Assembly: GCF_018861755.1 (NCBI RefSeq) | Contig: NZ_JAHLEF010000004.1 | Coordinates: forward strand, 1-64,000 | Source: Clostridium sp. CF012 | GTDB taxonomy: Bacteria; Bacillota; Clostridia; Clostridiales; Clostridiaceae | Reading direction: 5' to 3' | DNA length: 64,000 nucleotides | Part shown: piece after piece, positions 17,527-26,116 of the stretch | Layout: every line of letters starts with the position of its first letter | Position numbering within the stretch: position 1 is the first letter of the stretch | Notes under the pieces: generated by a model | Told to the model about the DNA's origin: nothing | Databases searched by the model: none | Seen by the model: only the letters and a program-made list of their open reading frames with translations | Position numbers and translations under genes: made by a program

Positions 17527-17558
17527 ACAAAAAAGGCACCAAATTTTCAGTGCCTTAA
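17527..17558 (-). terminator. Intrinsic terminator in the lysine-operon leader
   Basis: On the minus strand AAGGCAC (17550-17556) pairs perfectly with GTGCCTT (17533-17539), 10-base loop, followed by a T-rich run. It lies between the lysine riboswitch and the first gene, so it must be bypassed for the operon to be expressed. It is the expression platform of the riboswitch. Confidence 0.85.
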
Positions 17559-17574
17559 TAAACAAAAATACACA

Positions 17575-17595
17575 AGCTATTAATGCAATGAAAAA
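17575..17595 (-). promoter_or_regulatory. Alternative-pairing segments of the riboswitch
   Basis: On the minus strand AATAGCT (17575-17581) is the exact complement of AGCTATT in the 3' strand of aptamer helix P1. The adjacent TTTTTCATTGC (17585-17595) can pair with its own upstream repeat AATGAAAAA or, with 9 of 10 pairs, with GCACTGAAAA in the 5' half of the terminator. The segments are therefore able to link P1 formation to terminator fate. The mechanism is inferred from pairing only. Confidence 0.55.
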
Positions 17596-17609
17596 TTACT
17601 TTTTCATTA

Positions 17610-17785
17610 CATAAATAGCTCTCCATAAAAAAATTATGGCAGTGGTAGAGATATTACTCTCTATCCCCAAGAATATATTGAAGAACCAACATACTCTTTC
17701 GGCAAATAAGTACTTCATTTTTGATTTTGGATGTTCCTATCCTTAACACTCAAAAATTACCTCTTTATCTGCACCTCTATTTATG
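17610..17785 (-). promoter_or_regulatory. Lysine riboswitch (L-box) aptamer
   Basis: About 176 nt with the L-box landmarks in order on the minus strand. Helix P1 is CATAAATAG (17777-17785) with CTATTTATG (17610-17618), 9 bp and perfect. After the 5' strand comes AGAGGTGC, then GCCGAA in the middle, and CTGCCAT pairing with ATGGAGAGCTAT at the 3' end. Spacing and order agree with the family (for example the lysC leader of Bacillus). It lies between a sigma-A promoter and the leader terminator of the lysine-fermentation operon. L-boxes usually switch off synthesis or uptake genes, so its use ahead of catabolic genes is unusual. Confidence 0.9.
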
Positions 17786-17833
17786 TTAAATTATTAAATT
17801 TTATTTTTAAAAGTTTTAACCTCTATAAAATAT

Positions 17834-17862
17834 ATTATAATCTGTAAATAATCCAATTACAA
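17834..17862 (-). promoter_or_regulatory. Promoter of the lysine-fermentation operon
   Basis: On the minus strand TTGTAA (17857-17862), a 17-base spacer and a perfect TATAAT (17834-17839) form a strong sigma-A promoter. The aptamer begins about 49 bases downstream of the -10. The promoter is only 36 bases beyond the GNAT gene stop, so some read-through from that gene is possible. Confidence 0.8.
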
Positions 17863-17897
17863 TACCTTTTTTACAAAATTATTATTATTATTTTATT

Positions 17898-18791
17898 CTA
17901 AGCTTTTTTTTCAAACCAATAAGAAAATACACATTCCTCTTCAAATCCAATATGCTTATACATATTCACTGCAATTTTATTAGATGTAATTACTAAAAGT
18001 TTTAACTCATCTAAATTTTTCTCGTATAGCTTATTAATACATTTCACTATTAATGATTTCCCCAAACCCCTATTTTGATAAATTGGTGCAATAGCTAATG
18101 AATCAATCCATCCTATATTTTCATCACTAGAAAGTTCATATATACCACAAGGTTTCTTATCAAAAAAACATATCCCAATCAAATCTTCATTGTTCGCATA
18201 TTGAACTATATAATCTCTTACCTCTACCTCATCTATAGTTCCTCCATTAGGACTGCTTTTAAAAGCTTGGTTATGAATATTCATGTATTCATATGAATTT
18301 GAAATACAAAGAGGCCTAAGTTCCATTCCCTTGTTTAATTTCAGATTCATATTTTTTCTAACCCTATATCTCATAACTACCGCATCATAAATGTGATTGA
18401 ATTCCAATTTATTAATATATGAAATAAGGTATTTTTCACTTTCACGAATACCGATTTTTATACTTCTAGCACAACCCATATTGCAAGATTCAACTATTCT
18501 TTCTATCAAAATCTTTAAAATCATTTCCGTGTTTTCTCTTTCAACATATACATCTGTAATAAATGCCTCTCCTATGCTGCTGATTTCCTTGGTTATTAAA
18601 GCTACACTTCCTTTTATTTGGCCTTTATGAAATAGTATAAAAACGGTGTTCCCATAATTAAAAGTATCACTTTCATATATTTTACTCATTTCTATATAGG
18701 TTTTATTATAAGTTAAGTCTGTGCTTTTAATGAAATTATATAGTTCCTTCTTCTGCTGAGAAGATATTATTTTAAACTGTTTAATTTCCAT
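17898..18791 (-). CDS. Two-domain GNAT acetyltransferase
   Basis: 297-aa protein with two GNAT folds. The first (residues about 1-150) is degenerate (VFILFHKGQIKGSVALITKE, FITDVYV). The second (about 155-297) has a recognisable acetyl-CoA loop IAPIYQNRGLGKSLIVK followed by ITSNKIAVNMYKHIGFEEE. Acceptor substrate is unknown. It stands just upstream of the lysine operon, on the same strand, but has a different A+T-rich leader; no clear terminator separates the two. A link to lysine or beta-lysine acetylation is possible but unsupported. Confidence 0.75.
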   Translation of the reverse strand: MEIKQFKIISSQQKKELYNFIKSTDLTYNKTYIEMSKIYESDTFNYGNTVFILFHKGQIKGSVALITKEISSIGEAFITDVYVERENTEMILKILIERIVESCNMGCARSIKIGIRESEKYLISYINKLEFNHIYDAVVMRYRVRKNMNLKLNKGMELRPLCISNSYEYMNIHNQAFKSSPNGGTIDEVEVRDYIVQYANNEDLIGICFFDKKPCGIYELSSDENIGWIDSLAIAPIYQNRGLGKSLIVKCINKLYEKNLDELKLLVITSNKIAVNMYKHIGFEEECVFSYWFEKKA

Positions 18792-18951
18792 TGGCTCATC
18801 CCCCTTTTAACTATTTATCCAATAAATAATAAACGTAATTTTTCTACTGCGTTATGAATTTAAGAAACAAAGATTAAAAATTCTTTAAATTTCCAATTTC
18901 TCTATGAAATGAGGATACAAGTATTGCCTTTCGACGCTAGTTCTTATTCTA

Positions 18952-19923
18952 TCACAATCCGAAACCCTTTCGGAATTGTCGGGGTGTGATGCCATGTATT
19001 TTCTTAAATGCCTCTGTAAATTTCGATGGGCTTTCATAGCCACACTTTTCTGCGATGTTTTTGATGCTTAATTCATCAGCGCCTAGAAACATCATTGCCC
19101 GTTTCATTGTTTCTGTGCGAATATAGTCGAATATAGTCATACTGTAAAGCTGCTTGAAGGATCGTCGCAGCTTTGTCTCACTCATCTCTGCAAGTCTGCA
19201 CATAGCGATCATAGAGGGAGGATTCAATATGTCCCGGTCTATGTTTGCCTTCACCCTGTATGTTTTTTGCTCATTCTCCCATGTCACATGATTGCGACGG
19301 TTATCACTCCATGGCCTCTCGCGCTGTGTATTGCATACAATCAATGACAATAGCTCACCCATCTTACATTCGAAGTTCATCAGAGGCATGTCACCACTTC
19401 GTACGCCCCACCGTATTTGCTCAAGAACAAGGGTGATATTTGGGGTATTGTAATGAGTTTCCTGTAAGCAACCTAGATCATCCATTGAAAAAGGTGGGTC
19501 AAGAGGTCTATCCTTAAGGAATTTTTGAATAAACTCTTCAAAAACCAGAACACAGGTATAGCAAGTGTGAATATTTGCGGGGAAGGTTATTTTTAGTGAC
19601 TTTTTAGGATTAACAATCACATGGTTTATTGGAGTCAAGAGTTTTGGAGACTTCCCCCTCTGGGTAAATGTAATATCCCCGCAATCCACACAGAATATCA
19701 ACATGCAAGGCTTTTCTATCTCCATTGTATAGGACAGTGTCTTAGTGGGAGTGAACCAAGCGCTGCTGACAAAGAGCCCCTTCGCTGCATGCATTTCCAT
19801 GATCCAGCCATTTTCCCAACTGGGTGGGAAGTTGTATTTGATGCCATTACCATAAGGTCGTTTCTCCAAACCAAAGCTGGCTGCCATAGCTCCAAAACCC
19901 AGTTCAAATTCATTCGTAGTCAT
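18952..19923 (-). CDS. AraC-family regulator of siderophore uptake
   Basis: 323-aa transcription factor with an AraC-type double helix-turn-helix at the C-terminus (residues about 220-323: MCRLAEMSETKLRRSFKQLY, then IKNIAEKCGYESPSKFTEAF and HGITPRQFRK). The N-terminal sensing domain resembles the PchR-type regulators that respond to siderophores. It diverges from the siderophore uptake operon and has the same higher G+C content, which implies that it came with it. It probably activates the operon when the ferric siderophore is present (inference from context). Confidence 0.85.
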   Translation of the reverse strand: MTTNEFELGFGAMAASFGLEKRPYGNGIKYNFPPSWENGWIMEMHAAKGLFVSSAWFTPTKTLSYTMEIEKPCMLIFCVDCGDITFTQRGKSPKLLTPINHVIVNPKKSLKITFPANIHTCYTCVLVFEEFIQKFLKDRPLDPPFSMDDLGCLQETHYNTPNITLVLEQIRWGVRSGDMPLMNFECKMGELLSLIVCNTQRERPWSDNRRNHVTWENEQKTYRVKANIDRDILNPPSMIAMCRLAEMSETKLRRSFKQLYSMTIFDYIRTETMKRAMMFLGADELSIKNIAEKCGYESPSKFTEAFKKIHGITPRQFRKGFGL

Positions 19924-20176
19924 ATTAACACCCCTCTTTCCTCACAAAGTAAACACAACAGATTATGATACCTGTGTATTACAAATTGCTAATTATAGTG
20001 TATTATAACATTTCCATAAATAGGGGACAAGCATAAAAAAACATCCCAAAACGGTACAATCCTACTCCAAAATCAATAAATCATAAATAGAAAAACAGCT
20101 AAAAAATACTGTTGAATACTGCGTTTAGGTCAATTTCTATTGTATTCTAAGTTCTACTTAGTTATAAGTTGTCCTG

Positions 20177-20205
20177 TTGACATACTAAAAAGTGATTGGT
20201 ACAAT
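20177..20205 (+). promoter_or_regulatory. Promoter of the siderophore uptake operon
   Basis: A consensus TTGACA (20177-20182), a 17-base spacer and TACAAT (20200-20205) lie 113 bases before the lipoprotein gene. The rest of the 394-base gap to the AraC gene (19924-20176) holds no gene I can support. Confidence 0.75.
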
Positions 20206-20213
20206 TGCTAATA

Positions 20214-20229
20214 GTTAGAACACTCTAAC
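20214..20229. promoter_or_regulatory. Operator-like palindrome at the siderophore operon start
   Basis: GTTAGA and TCTAAC, separated by ACAC, form a perfect 6-bp inverted repeat starting 8 bases after the -10, where a bound repressor would block initiation. The pattern TTAGnnnnnnCTAA resembles half of a DtxR/IdeR box, and a DtxR-family gene ends the region (26117). This is an inference from position and pattern. Confidence 0.4.
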
Positions 20230-20317
20230 ATTTACCCTTTAGGCTTTATGAAATTGTCCTTATTTCACCCACTAACCCTGAAAAACTTGTTTTTATCTAA
20301 AAGGAGGAATATATAAA

Positions 20318-21301
20318 ATGAAAAACAAATTGATTTCCCTATTATGCGTAGGAGTAATTCTAGCATCCGCACTAGTAGGCTGCAGTACTGCAAACACTTC
20401 CAAATCGCCCGATAATAAGTCTTTGACTGTGGAAGACCCGTCGAAAAATGTTTCTGCAACCCGAACCATATCTACTAAACTTGGTGATGTAGACGTTCCT
20501 GCAAATCCCCAAAGGGTAGTTGTACAGTATCTCATGGGAGACATTATATCCCTTGGCATTAAACCCATTGGTATATCTGAAGTATATGATGGTGCGGCAT
20601 ATCATGAAATAACTGCTGGCATTAAAGACTTAGGACACTTTGGAAGCTGGGATGTTGAAGCTATTATGCTTTTGAAGCCTGATTTAATTATCACCATCGA
20701 TAAAGAACAGGTTGGAAAGCTTTCTAAAATTGCACCTACGGTTTATGTTCCTTATGGGGATATCTCAACAGAAGAAAGAGTCACACTGATTGGACAGGCA
20801 TTAAATAAGGAAAAAGAAGCTAAGGAGGTTATTGGAAATTATTACGCAAATATTGAAGCATCAAAAAAGAAATTGCAAGAAGCGGGGTTTAACAACCTAA
20901 CAATCTCAGTATTAGAAGGCGACCAAAAAAGTATGGGTGTGAAGGGAGCAAGATTTGGAGCAGGAATGGTAGCCTACAATTCACTTTCCCTAAAAGCACC
21001 AGAAAAAGTTCAAAAAAATATTATAGATAAGAATTCCTTCGCAGAAGAAATCTCCTTTGAGGTACTCCCTGAGTATTGTGGCGATTTTATCATTCGTAAT
21101 GTATATGAAGGTGTAGAGGATTTAACCAAAAATGAAATATGGAATTCTCTTCCTTCAATTAAGAATAATCGCTTGATTGAAATGGAGTTTGGGTTGAGCT
21201 ATTACACGGATATTTATTCAGCAAATGCCCAAGTAAATTATATTACAAATGCTTTGCTTAAAGCTCACAGCAGTAAGGTAATTGGAAAGGATAAACAATG
21301 A
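20318..21301 (+). CDS. Ferric-siderophore-binding lipoprotein
   Basis: Substrate-binding protein of a siderophore ABC importer (FhuD/FepB/FecB class, 327 aa). A signal peptide with lipobox LVGC (C22) anchors it to the outer face of the membrane. The ligand-binding lobes begin with NPQRVVVQYLMGDIISLGIK and contain ALNKEKEAKEVIGNYY, typical of the class. Start ATG is behind AAAAGGAGG. It is the first gene of the island operon and its stop overlaps the next gene by 4 bases. The siderophore type cannot be told from sequence. Confidence 0.88.
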   Translation: MKNKLISLLCVGVILASALVGCSTANTSKSPDNKSLTVEDPSKNVSATRTISTKLGDVDVPANPQRVVVQYLMGDIISLGIKPIGISEVYDGAAYHEITAGIKDLGHFGSWDVEAIMLLKPDLIITIDKEQVGKLSKIAPTVYVPYGDISTEERVTLIGQALNKEKEAKEVIGNYYANIEASKKKLQEAGFNNLTISVLEGDQKSMGVKGARFGAGMVAYNSLSLKAPEKVQKNIIDKNSFAEEISFEVLPEYCGDFIIRNVYEGVEDLTKNEIWNSLPSIKNNRLIEMEFGLSYYTDIYSANAQVNYITNALLKAHSSKVIGKDKQ

Positions 21302-22329
21302 CAAGCATAAGTTCTATAGAACCGAAAAAAAAGGGGCGACTCAACTTCACCCTATATATGATATTAGGAGTAGCACTCCTAATATTGGCAACTGCAGCTT
21401 CAATTTCTTTCGGAGCGGCCAACATGGATTTGTCAATGGCATGGGGCGCAATTTTCAGTTTCGATTCTAATCTGACAGAGCACCGTATTATACAAACTCT
21501 ACGATTTCCCCGTACGGTGGCAGATATAATTGTAGGAGCCAGTCTGGCAGTAACAGGTGCAATTATGCAGGGAACTACTCGAAACCCACTTGCAGACTCT
21601 GGACTTATGGGAATCAGTTCTGGAGCCACCTTTGCAATGGCACTATGTTTTGCTTTTTTACCTGAACGCAATTATGCTCAAACTATGCTATTTGCCTGCC
21701 TTGGTGCCTCAGTGACAACCGGTTTAGCTTATTTTATTGCATCTATGGGAAAAAGAGGCATGACACCCCAACGCCTTGTTTTGGCAGGTATGTCTATCTC
21801 TATGCTTTTTGGAGCCTTAAGCTCCGCCGTTGCTATCAAATACAATATAGGACAAGCATTAACCTATTGGACTGCAGGGGGTACAGCTAGTGCAAAATGG
21901 ATTGAACTGTTAGCAATTAGCCCTCTGTTTTTTATTTGTACAGCGGCTGCAATTATTATTTCCCCCTCCGTCACTGTGCTTAGCCTTGGAGATGAAGTTG
22001 CCGCGGGACTTGGACTTAACACAACTCGGGTCAGGGCAATTTCCACACTGATTGTGCTGGTGCTTACCGGACTTTCGGTAGTTACGGTCGGCCCTGTTGG
22101 TTTCGTTGGTCTTATAGTCCCCCATATCGTGCGGTATATGGTAGGTGTAGACTACCGCTATATTATTCCTGCATCGGCATTGTACGGAGCTGGTTTTTTG
22201 GTTGTAGCGGACCTTTTGGGACGCCTGATTAACCGCCCTTACGAAACACCCCTGGGTATTATCTTTGCTATTGTAGGCGTTCCTTACTTTCTTTATCTCT
22301 CCAGAAAACAAAGGAGGGAATTTGAATGA
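21298..22329 (+). CDS. Siderophore ABC permease, FecCD family (1)
   Basis: Integral membrane permease (343 aa) of the FecCD/BtuC family, expected to have about ten membrane helices. Family motifs are visible: GASLAVTGAIMQGTTRNPLA, GISSGATFA, and GPVGFVGLIVPHIVRYMVG. The last is the BtuC-type coupling region. It overlaps the previous and next genes by 4 bases each (ATGA type), so the three are translationally coupled. It forms a heterodimer with the next gene product. Confidence 0.9.
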   Translation: MTSISSIEPKKKGRLNFTLYMILGVALLILATAASISFGAANMDLSMAWGAIFSFDSNLTEHRIIQTLRFPRTVADIIVGASLAVTGAIMQGTTRNPLADSGLMGISSGATFAMALCFAFLPERNYAQTMLFACLGASVTTGLAYFIASMGKRGMTPQRLVLAGMSISMLFGALSSAVAIKYNIGQALTYWTAGGTASAKWIELLAISPLFFICTAAAIIISPSVTVLSLGDEVAAGLGLNTTRVRAISTLIVLVLTGLSVVTVGPVGFVGLIVPHIVRYMVGVDYRYIIPASALYGAGFLVVADLLGRLINRPYETPLGIIFAIVGVPYFLYLSRKQRREFE

Positions 22330-23339
22330 AGAAACAAAGGTATACCCTTGGAAAAGGCTTACTTACACTATTGATTCTCGTTGTACTTGTGCTAGCTATC
22401 GCCATTTTCAGTATCAATTCCGGCAAAATGAACCTATCGCTGGTGGAAGTGTTAAATGTAATTTTAGGCAAGGGTACGGATCAGCAGAACCTTATTGTGT
22501 TCCAGTTCCGGATGCCTCGCATTGTGCTTTCTATACTTGTAGGCATCGGTATGGGCGTGTCGGGCTGCATCATGCAGAGCCTTCTTAAAAATGATATGGC
22601 AAGCCCTGGTACCCTTGGCATCAGCTCTGGCTCCGGGTTATTTATGCTGATTTATGTGGCTGTATTTTCCATAAAGGGATATTCATCCGCATTCACACTG
22701 CCTATGATGTCCTTTGTTGGGGGCATCACCGCTGCTGTACTAATTTTTCTATTATCTTACCGCAAAGGGAGGAATATCTCCTCCACAGGTCTGATTCTCA
22801 CCGGCGTTGCCATGAGCAGTGGCTACGGCGCTTTGTCCCTAATGCTAACCCTTAAGCTTGACAGAACGCAGTTCGAGTTTGCGCAGCGCTGGCAAGCGGG
22901 AGACTTGTGGGGGGCTGATTGGAAATATATTGCAGTGCTGCTTCCATGGACACTGATACTATTTTTTTATGCACTTTATAAGTCTCGAATGCTTAACATC
23001 TTCAATGTAGGAAATCAGACAGCCACAGGCCTGGGCGTTAGAGTTAAAAAAGAGTTTTTAGGGCTGTCCCTAGCGGCGGTGGCGCTCTCCTCTGGTAGCG
23101 TGGCACTAGGTGGAAATTTCTTCTTTGTTGGGATGATTAGCCCCCACCTAGCTCGCAAGCTGGTTGGCCCAAATCATAAGCTACTTATACCTGCTTCTGC
23201 ACTAATTGGGTCTCTAGTTGTACTTGTTGCAGACACCATCACCCGTACGGTAAGTCTAGGTGCGAATATTCCAACCGGTATTATTATCACCGTTTTGAGT
23301 ACTCCATACTTCCTCTACCTACTGGCTAAATCAAATTAG
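22326..23339 (+). CDS. Siderophore ABC permease, FecCD family (2)
   Basis: Second FecCD permease (337 aa), partner of the preceding one. It has GIGMGVSGCIMQSLLKNDMA, GISSGSGLFML and FFVGMISPHLARKLVGPNH. Base composition is strikingly G+C-rich for this window (34 of 60 bases at 22801-22860), suggesting recent transfer. ATG start lies behind AAGGAGGGAA. Confidence 0.9.
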   Translation: MKKQRYTLGKGLLTLLILVVLVLAIAIFSINSGKMNLSLVEVLNVILGKGTDQQNLIVFQFRMPRIVLSILVGIGMGVSGCIMQSLLKNDMASPGTLGISSGSGLFMLIYVAVFSIKGYSSAFTLPMMSFVGGITAAVLIFLLSYRKGRNISSTGLILTGVAMSSGYGALSLMLTLKLDRTQFEFAQRWQAGDLWGADWKYIAVLLPWTLILFFYALYKSRMLNIFNVGNQTATGLGVRVKKEFLGLSLAAVALSSGSVALGGNFFFVGMISPHLARKLVGPNHKLLIPASALIGSLVVLVADTITRTVSLGANIPTGIIITVLSTPYFLYLLAKSN

Positions 23340-23350
23340 GAGGCATAGAT

Positions 23351-24136
23351 ATGAACAGTATTGTAACAGACAACTTAGATATAGCTTATGACGAAACATT
23401 GATTGTAAATGCGCTTAATATGAAAATACCCCATGGACAGATAACCTCTATTATTGGTCCTAACGGATGCGGCAAGTCTACAGTATTAAAGGCTGTTGGC
23501 CGTATCTTAAAACCGAAAAATGGCCTGATTTATTTGAACGGCGAGGATATTCGCGATTTCTCCACAAAAGCGGTTGCCCAGGCAATGGCTGTGCTCCCCC
23601 AAACACCAACGGCTCCCAGTGGACTTACTGTGAAGGAACTAGTAGCCTATGGACGTTTCCCCCATCAAAAAGGCTTTGGAAGGCTGACTGCGGAGGATAA
23701 TAGAATTGTGAAATGGGCCCTTGAGATAACAAAGCTTACGGGGCTTGAACACCGAGAGGTAGATACACTTTCAGGGGGGCAGCGTCAGAGAGTATGGATA
23801 GCCATGGCCCTTGCACAGCAGACAGATCTGATTCTTCTGGATGAACCAACAACATACCTTGACCTTTCACATCAGTTGGAGGTGTTGGAACTTCTCCATT
23901 CCCTAAACAAAAATCAAGGCTGTACCATTGTAATGGTGCTACATGATTTAAACCTTGCAGCGCGTTTTTCCGATTATATGATTGCCATACGTGGCGGCGA
24001 CATAATCAAGCATGGAACGCCAAAAGAGGTAATGACTGTCCCTGTGCTAAAAGAGGTATTCACTATCGATGCTCAAATTGTTCATGAACCCAGTACAGGA
24101 AGACCGGTGTGCATTACCTATAATTTACTCAAATAG
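23351..24136 (+). CDS. Siderophore ABC transporter ATPase, FecE/FhuC-like
   Basis: Cytoplasmic ATPase (261 aa) that energises the FecCD permeases. Walker A GPNGCGKST (about residues 37-45), Q-loop LPQTP, signature LSGGQRQRVWIA and Walker B LILLDEPTTYLD are complete, followed by the FecE-type HDLNLAARFSDY. It starts 11 bases after the second permease behind TTAGGAGG. Confidence 0.92.
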   Translation: MNSIVTDNLDIAYDETLIVNALNMKIPHGQITSIIGPNGCGKSTVLKAVGRILKPKNGLIYLNGEDIRDFSTKAVAQAMAVLPQTPTAPSGLTVKELVAYGRFPHQKGFGRLTAEDNRIVKWALEITKLTGLEHREVDTLSGGQRQRVWIAMALAQQTDLILLDEPTTYLDLSHQLEVLELLHSLNKNQGCTIVMVLHDLNLAARFSDYMIAIRGGDIIKHGTPKEVMTVPVLKEVFTIDAQIVHEPSTGRPVCITYNLLK

Positions 24137-24153
24137 AAAAGGAGTGTTACCAT

Positions 24154-25878
24154 TTGAAGGTTTGCTTAAGAGTTCTAAAAGGTGCAAAAAAATATTGGAT
24201 TTATATCTTTATAGGAATGATTTCTGTAATTGTTTCTACACTACTTCAGCTTTATTCTCCCTGGGTGATTCGTGAGCTTACTGCCCTTGCCATAAACGGC
24301 GACCCTGAAATCGCTTCTAAGTCCCTTGTAATGGGACTTACGCTGCTTGCAACCTACATTTTAATGTGTTTTTGTTCTTTCACCAGGGGATATTTCACCC
24401 ATTACGGTGCATATCACTATGTCGCAGATTTACGTACAGCTTTATATAATAAAATGCAGCATCTTTCCATGGGATATTATAATGATAAACAAACAGGTCA
24501 GCTGGCTAGTCGCATCATGAACGATGTGGTTAATACTGAGCTTTTAATCGCCCATGCTGTACCTGATTTAATAGTTAATGTGTTGACTTTGGGAAGCGTC
24601 GCTGTAATACTTTTTCTCATTAATGTTAAACTTGCCTTTATCAGCCTAATTGCCATTCCATTTTTGATGGCCGCTAATGTAGGGTATTCCAAATATGTCC
24701 GCCCTCAATGGCGACTGAATCAGAAAGCCTTGGGGGAACTGAGCGGCGCCCTTCATGATAATCTTTCAGGCATGAAAGAGATTCAGGTATTCAATCAACA
24801 GGATTATGAAACAGAAAAAATTGCCAGTCTTGCACGTAACCAAACCAATGCCTTTCTTAATGCCACAAAAATGGGCGAACTATTTCATCCGTCTATTGTG
24901 TTTCTTAGTTCGGTAGGTTCTGTAGCAGTTATTATTTACGGTGGCTATCTTAATTCCATAGGAGAGGCTTCTATCGCCGACATAGTAGGATTTATTATGT
25001 ATCTTACACTATTTTATCAGCCCATCACCAACCTGTCCGGCGTTAACGAAAACCTAAACAATGCCATAGCTGGCTGCGAACGTGTATTTGAGGTTATGGA
25101 CGAAGTTTCTAGTGTACAGGAAAAGCCGAATCCTACAGAATTAAAGAATGTGAAGGGGGCGGTGGAATTTTGCAACCTTACATTTCATTATAACCCTGAT
25201 CTGACCGTACTTTGTGGCATCAATCTAAAGATTAAGCCAGGTCAAACAGTTGCTTTGGTAGGCACCACAGGAGTGGGAAAAAGTACTATTGCTAGCTTGC
25301 TCAACCGCTTTTATGACCCTGTAGAGGGTGAAATACGAGTAGATGGAATCAACATTCGGGACGTATCCCTTAAAAGTCTACGTGACAACGTCAGCATGGT
25401 GCTTCAAGACACCTTTCTATTCACCGGTACAGTATACGAGAATATCGCTTACAGCTGTAAAAATGCATCACGAAAACAGGTGATAGAAGCATCTAAGGCG
25501 GCCAATGCCCATGAATTTATAGAAACATTGGAAAATGGCTATAAAACCCTTATTGGTGAACGTGGAGTTCGCCTATCCGGCGGACAAAAACAGCGAATCT
25601 CTATTGCCCGAGCTTTGCTGCGAAACGCGCCTATTCTGATTTTGGACGAAGCAACCTCTTCGTTGGATACCAAAACAGAAAGGGAAATCCAGCATTCCCT
25701 AGAATATTTGTTCAAAGGGCGTACCACACTGGTTATTGCTCACAGGTTATCCACAATCCGCTCAGCAGATCAGATTGTGGTTCTAGATGGATCAGGCATT
25801 GCCGAACAGGGTACTCATGATGAACTTCTGCAAAAATGCGGTTCCTATGCCAAGCTGTGTTCTATGCAAGCTTCATAG
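24154..25878 (+). CDS. Exporter-fold ABC half-transporter
   Basis: 574-aa fusion of a six-helix ABC exporter-type membrane domain (residues 1-310) and an ATPase domain (about 335-574: Walker A GTTGVGKST, signature RLSGGQKQRISIARAL, Walker B LILDEATSSLD). It would act as a homodimer. Such proteins usually export lipids or drugs, but exporter-fold proteins next to siderophore genes (IrtAB, YbtPQ) import siderophores, so either direction is possible. The TTG start is 9 bases behind AAGGAG, 17 bases after the ATPase gene, hence the same operon. No partner half-transporter is present. Confidence 0.87.
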   Translation: MKVCLRVLKGAKKYWIYIFIGMISVIVSTLLQLYSPWVIRELTALAINGDPEIASKSLVMGLTLLATYILMCFCSFTRGYFTHYGAYHYVADLRTALYNKMQHLSMGYYNDKQTGQLASRIMNDVVNTELLIAHAVPDLIVNVLTLGSVAVILFLINVKLAFISLIAIPFLMAANVGYSKYVRPQWRLNQKALGELSGALHDNLSGMKEIQVFNQQDYETEKIASLARNQTNAFLNATKMGELFHPSIVFLSSVGSVAVIIYGGYLNSIGEASIADIVGFIMYLTLFYQPITNLSGVNENLNNAIAGCERVFEVMDEVSSVQEKPNPTELKNVKGAVEFCNLTFHYNPDLTVLCGINLKIKPGQTVALVGTTGVGKSTIASLLNRFYDPVEGEIRVDGINIRDVSLKSLRDNVSMVLQDTFLFTGTVYENIAYSCKNASRKQVIEASKAANAHEFIETLENGYKTLIGERGVRLSGGQKQRISIARALLRNAPILILDEATSSLDTKTEREIQHSLEYLFKGRTTLVIAHRLSTIRSADQIVVLDGSGIAEQGTHDELLQKCGSYAKLCSMQAS

Positions 25879-25907
25879 CCAATACTCCAAACCCTCAAAT
25901 AGTAAAA

Positions 25908-25943
25908 CATCCTGCCAAGAAGAACCCTCTTCTTGACAGGATG
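25908..25943 (+). terminator. Probable end of the siderophore operon
   Basis: CATCCTG then CAAGAAGA pair with TCTTCTTG then CAGGATG (one mismatch between the two blocks, 4-base loop ACCC). A poor T tract follows, so the hairpin may be a terminator or mRNA end. It marks the right boundary of the G+C-rich island. Confidence 0.6.
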
Positions 25944-26116
25944 AAATATAATATTTAAAATTTATTAAATTTTTTGTGGTCATACAACAATAGAAATCTA
26001 TTTCATATGCTCCTTACATTTTAGGTTTTATAAACACTCTTTATTTTTATTAAACAACAGGTTATAATTAAAATATTAGAATGGTGTAACTTGATTTTTG
26101 AAATGGAGGAAAACTA

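Noticed and set aside
20265-20605. Minus-strand open frames across the start of the siderophore lipoprotein gene
   Set aside because: They are antisense to a clear lipoprotein gene with signal peptide and have no protein-like character.
21910-22311. 133-codon minus-strand open frame in the first permease gene
   Set aside because: It is a shadow of the conserved FecCD permease; the higher G+C content lengthens opposite-strand frames.
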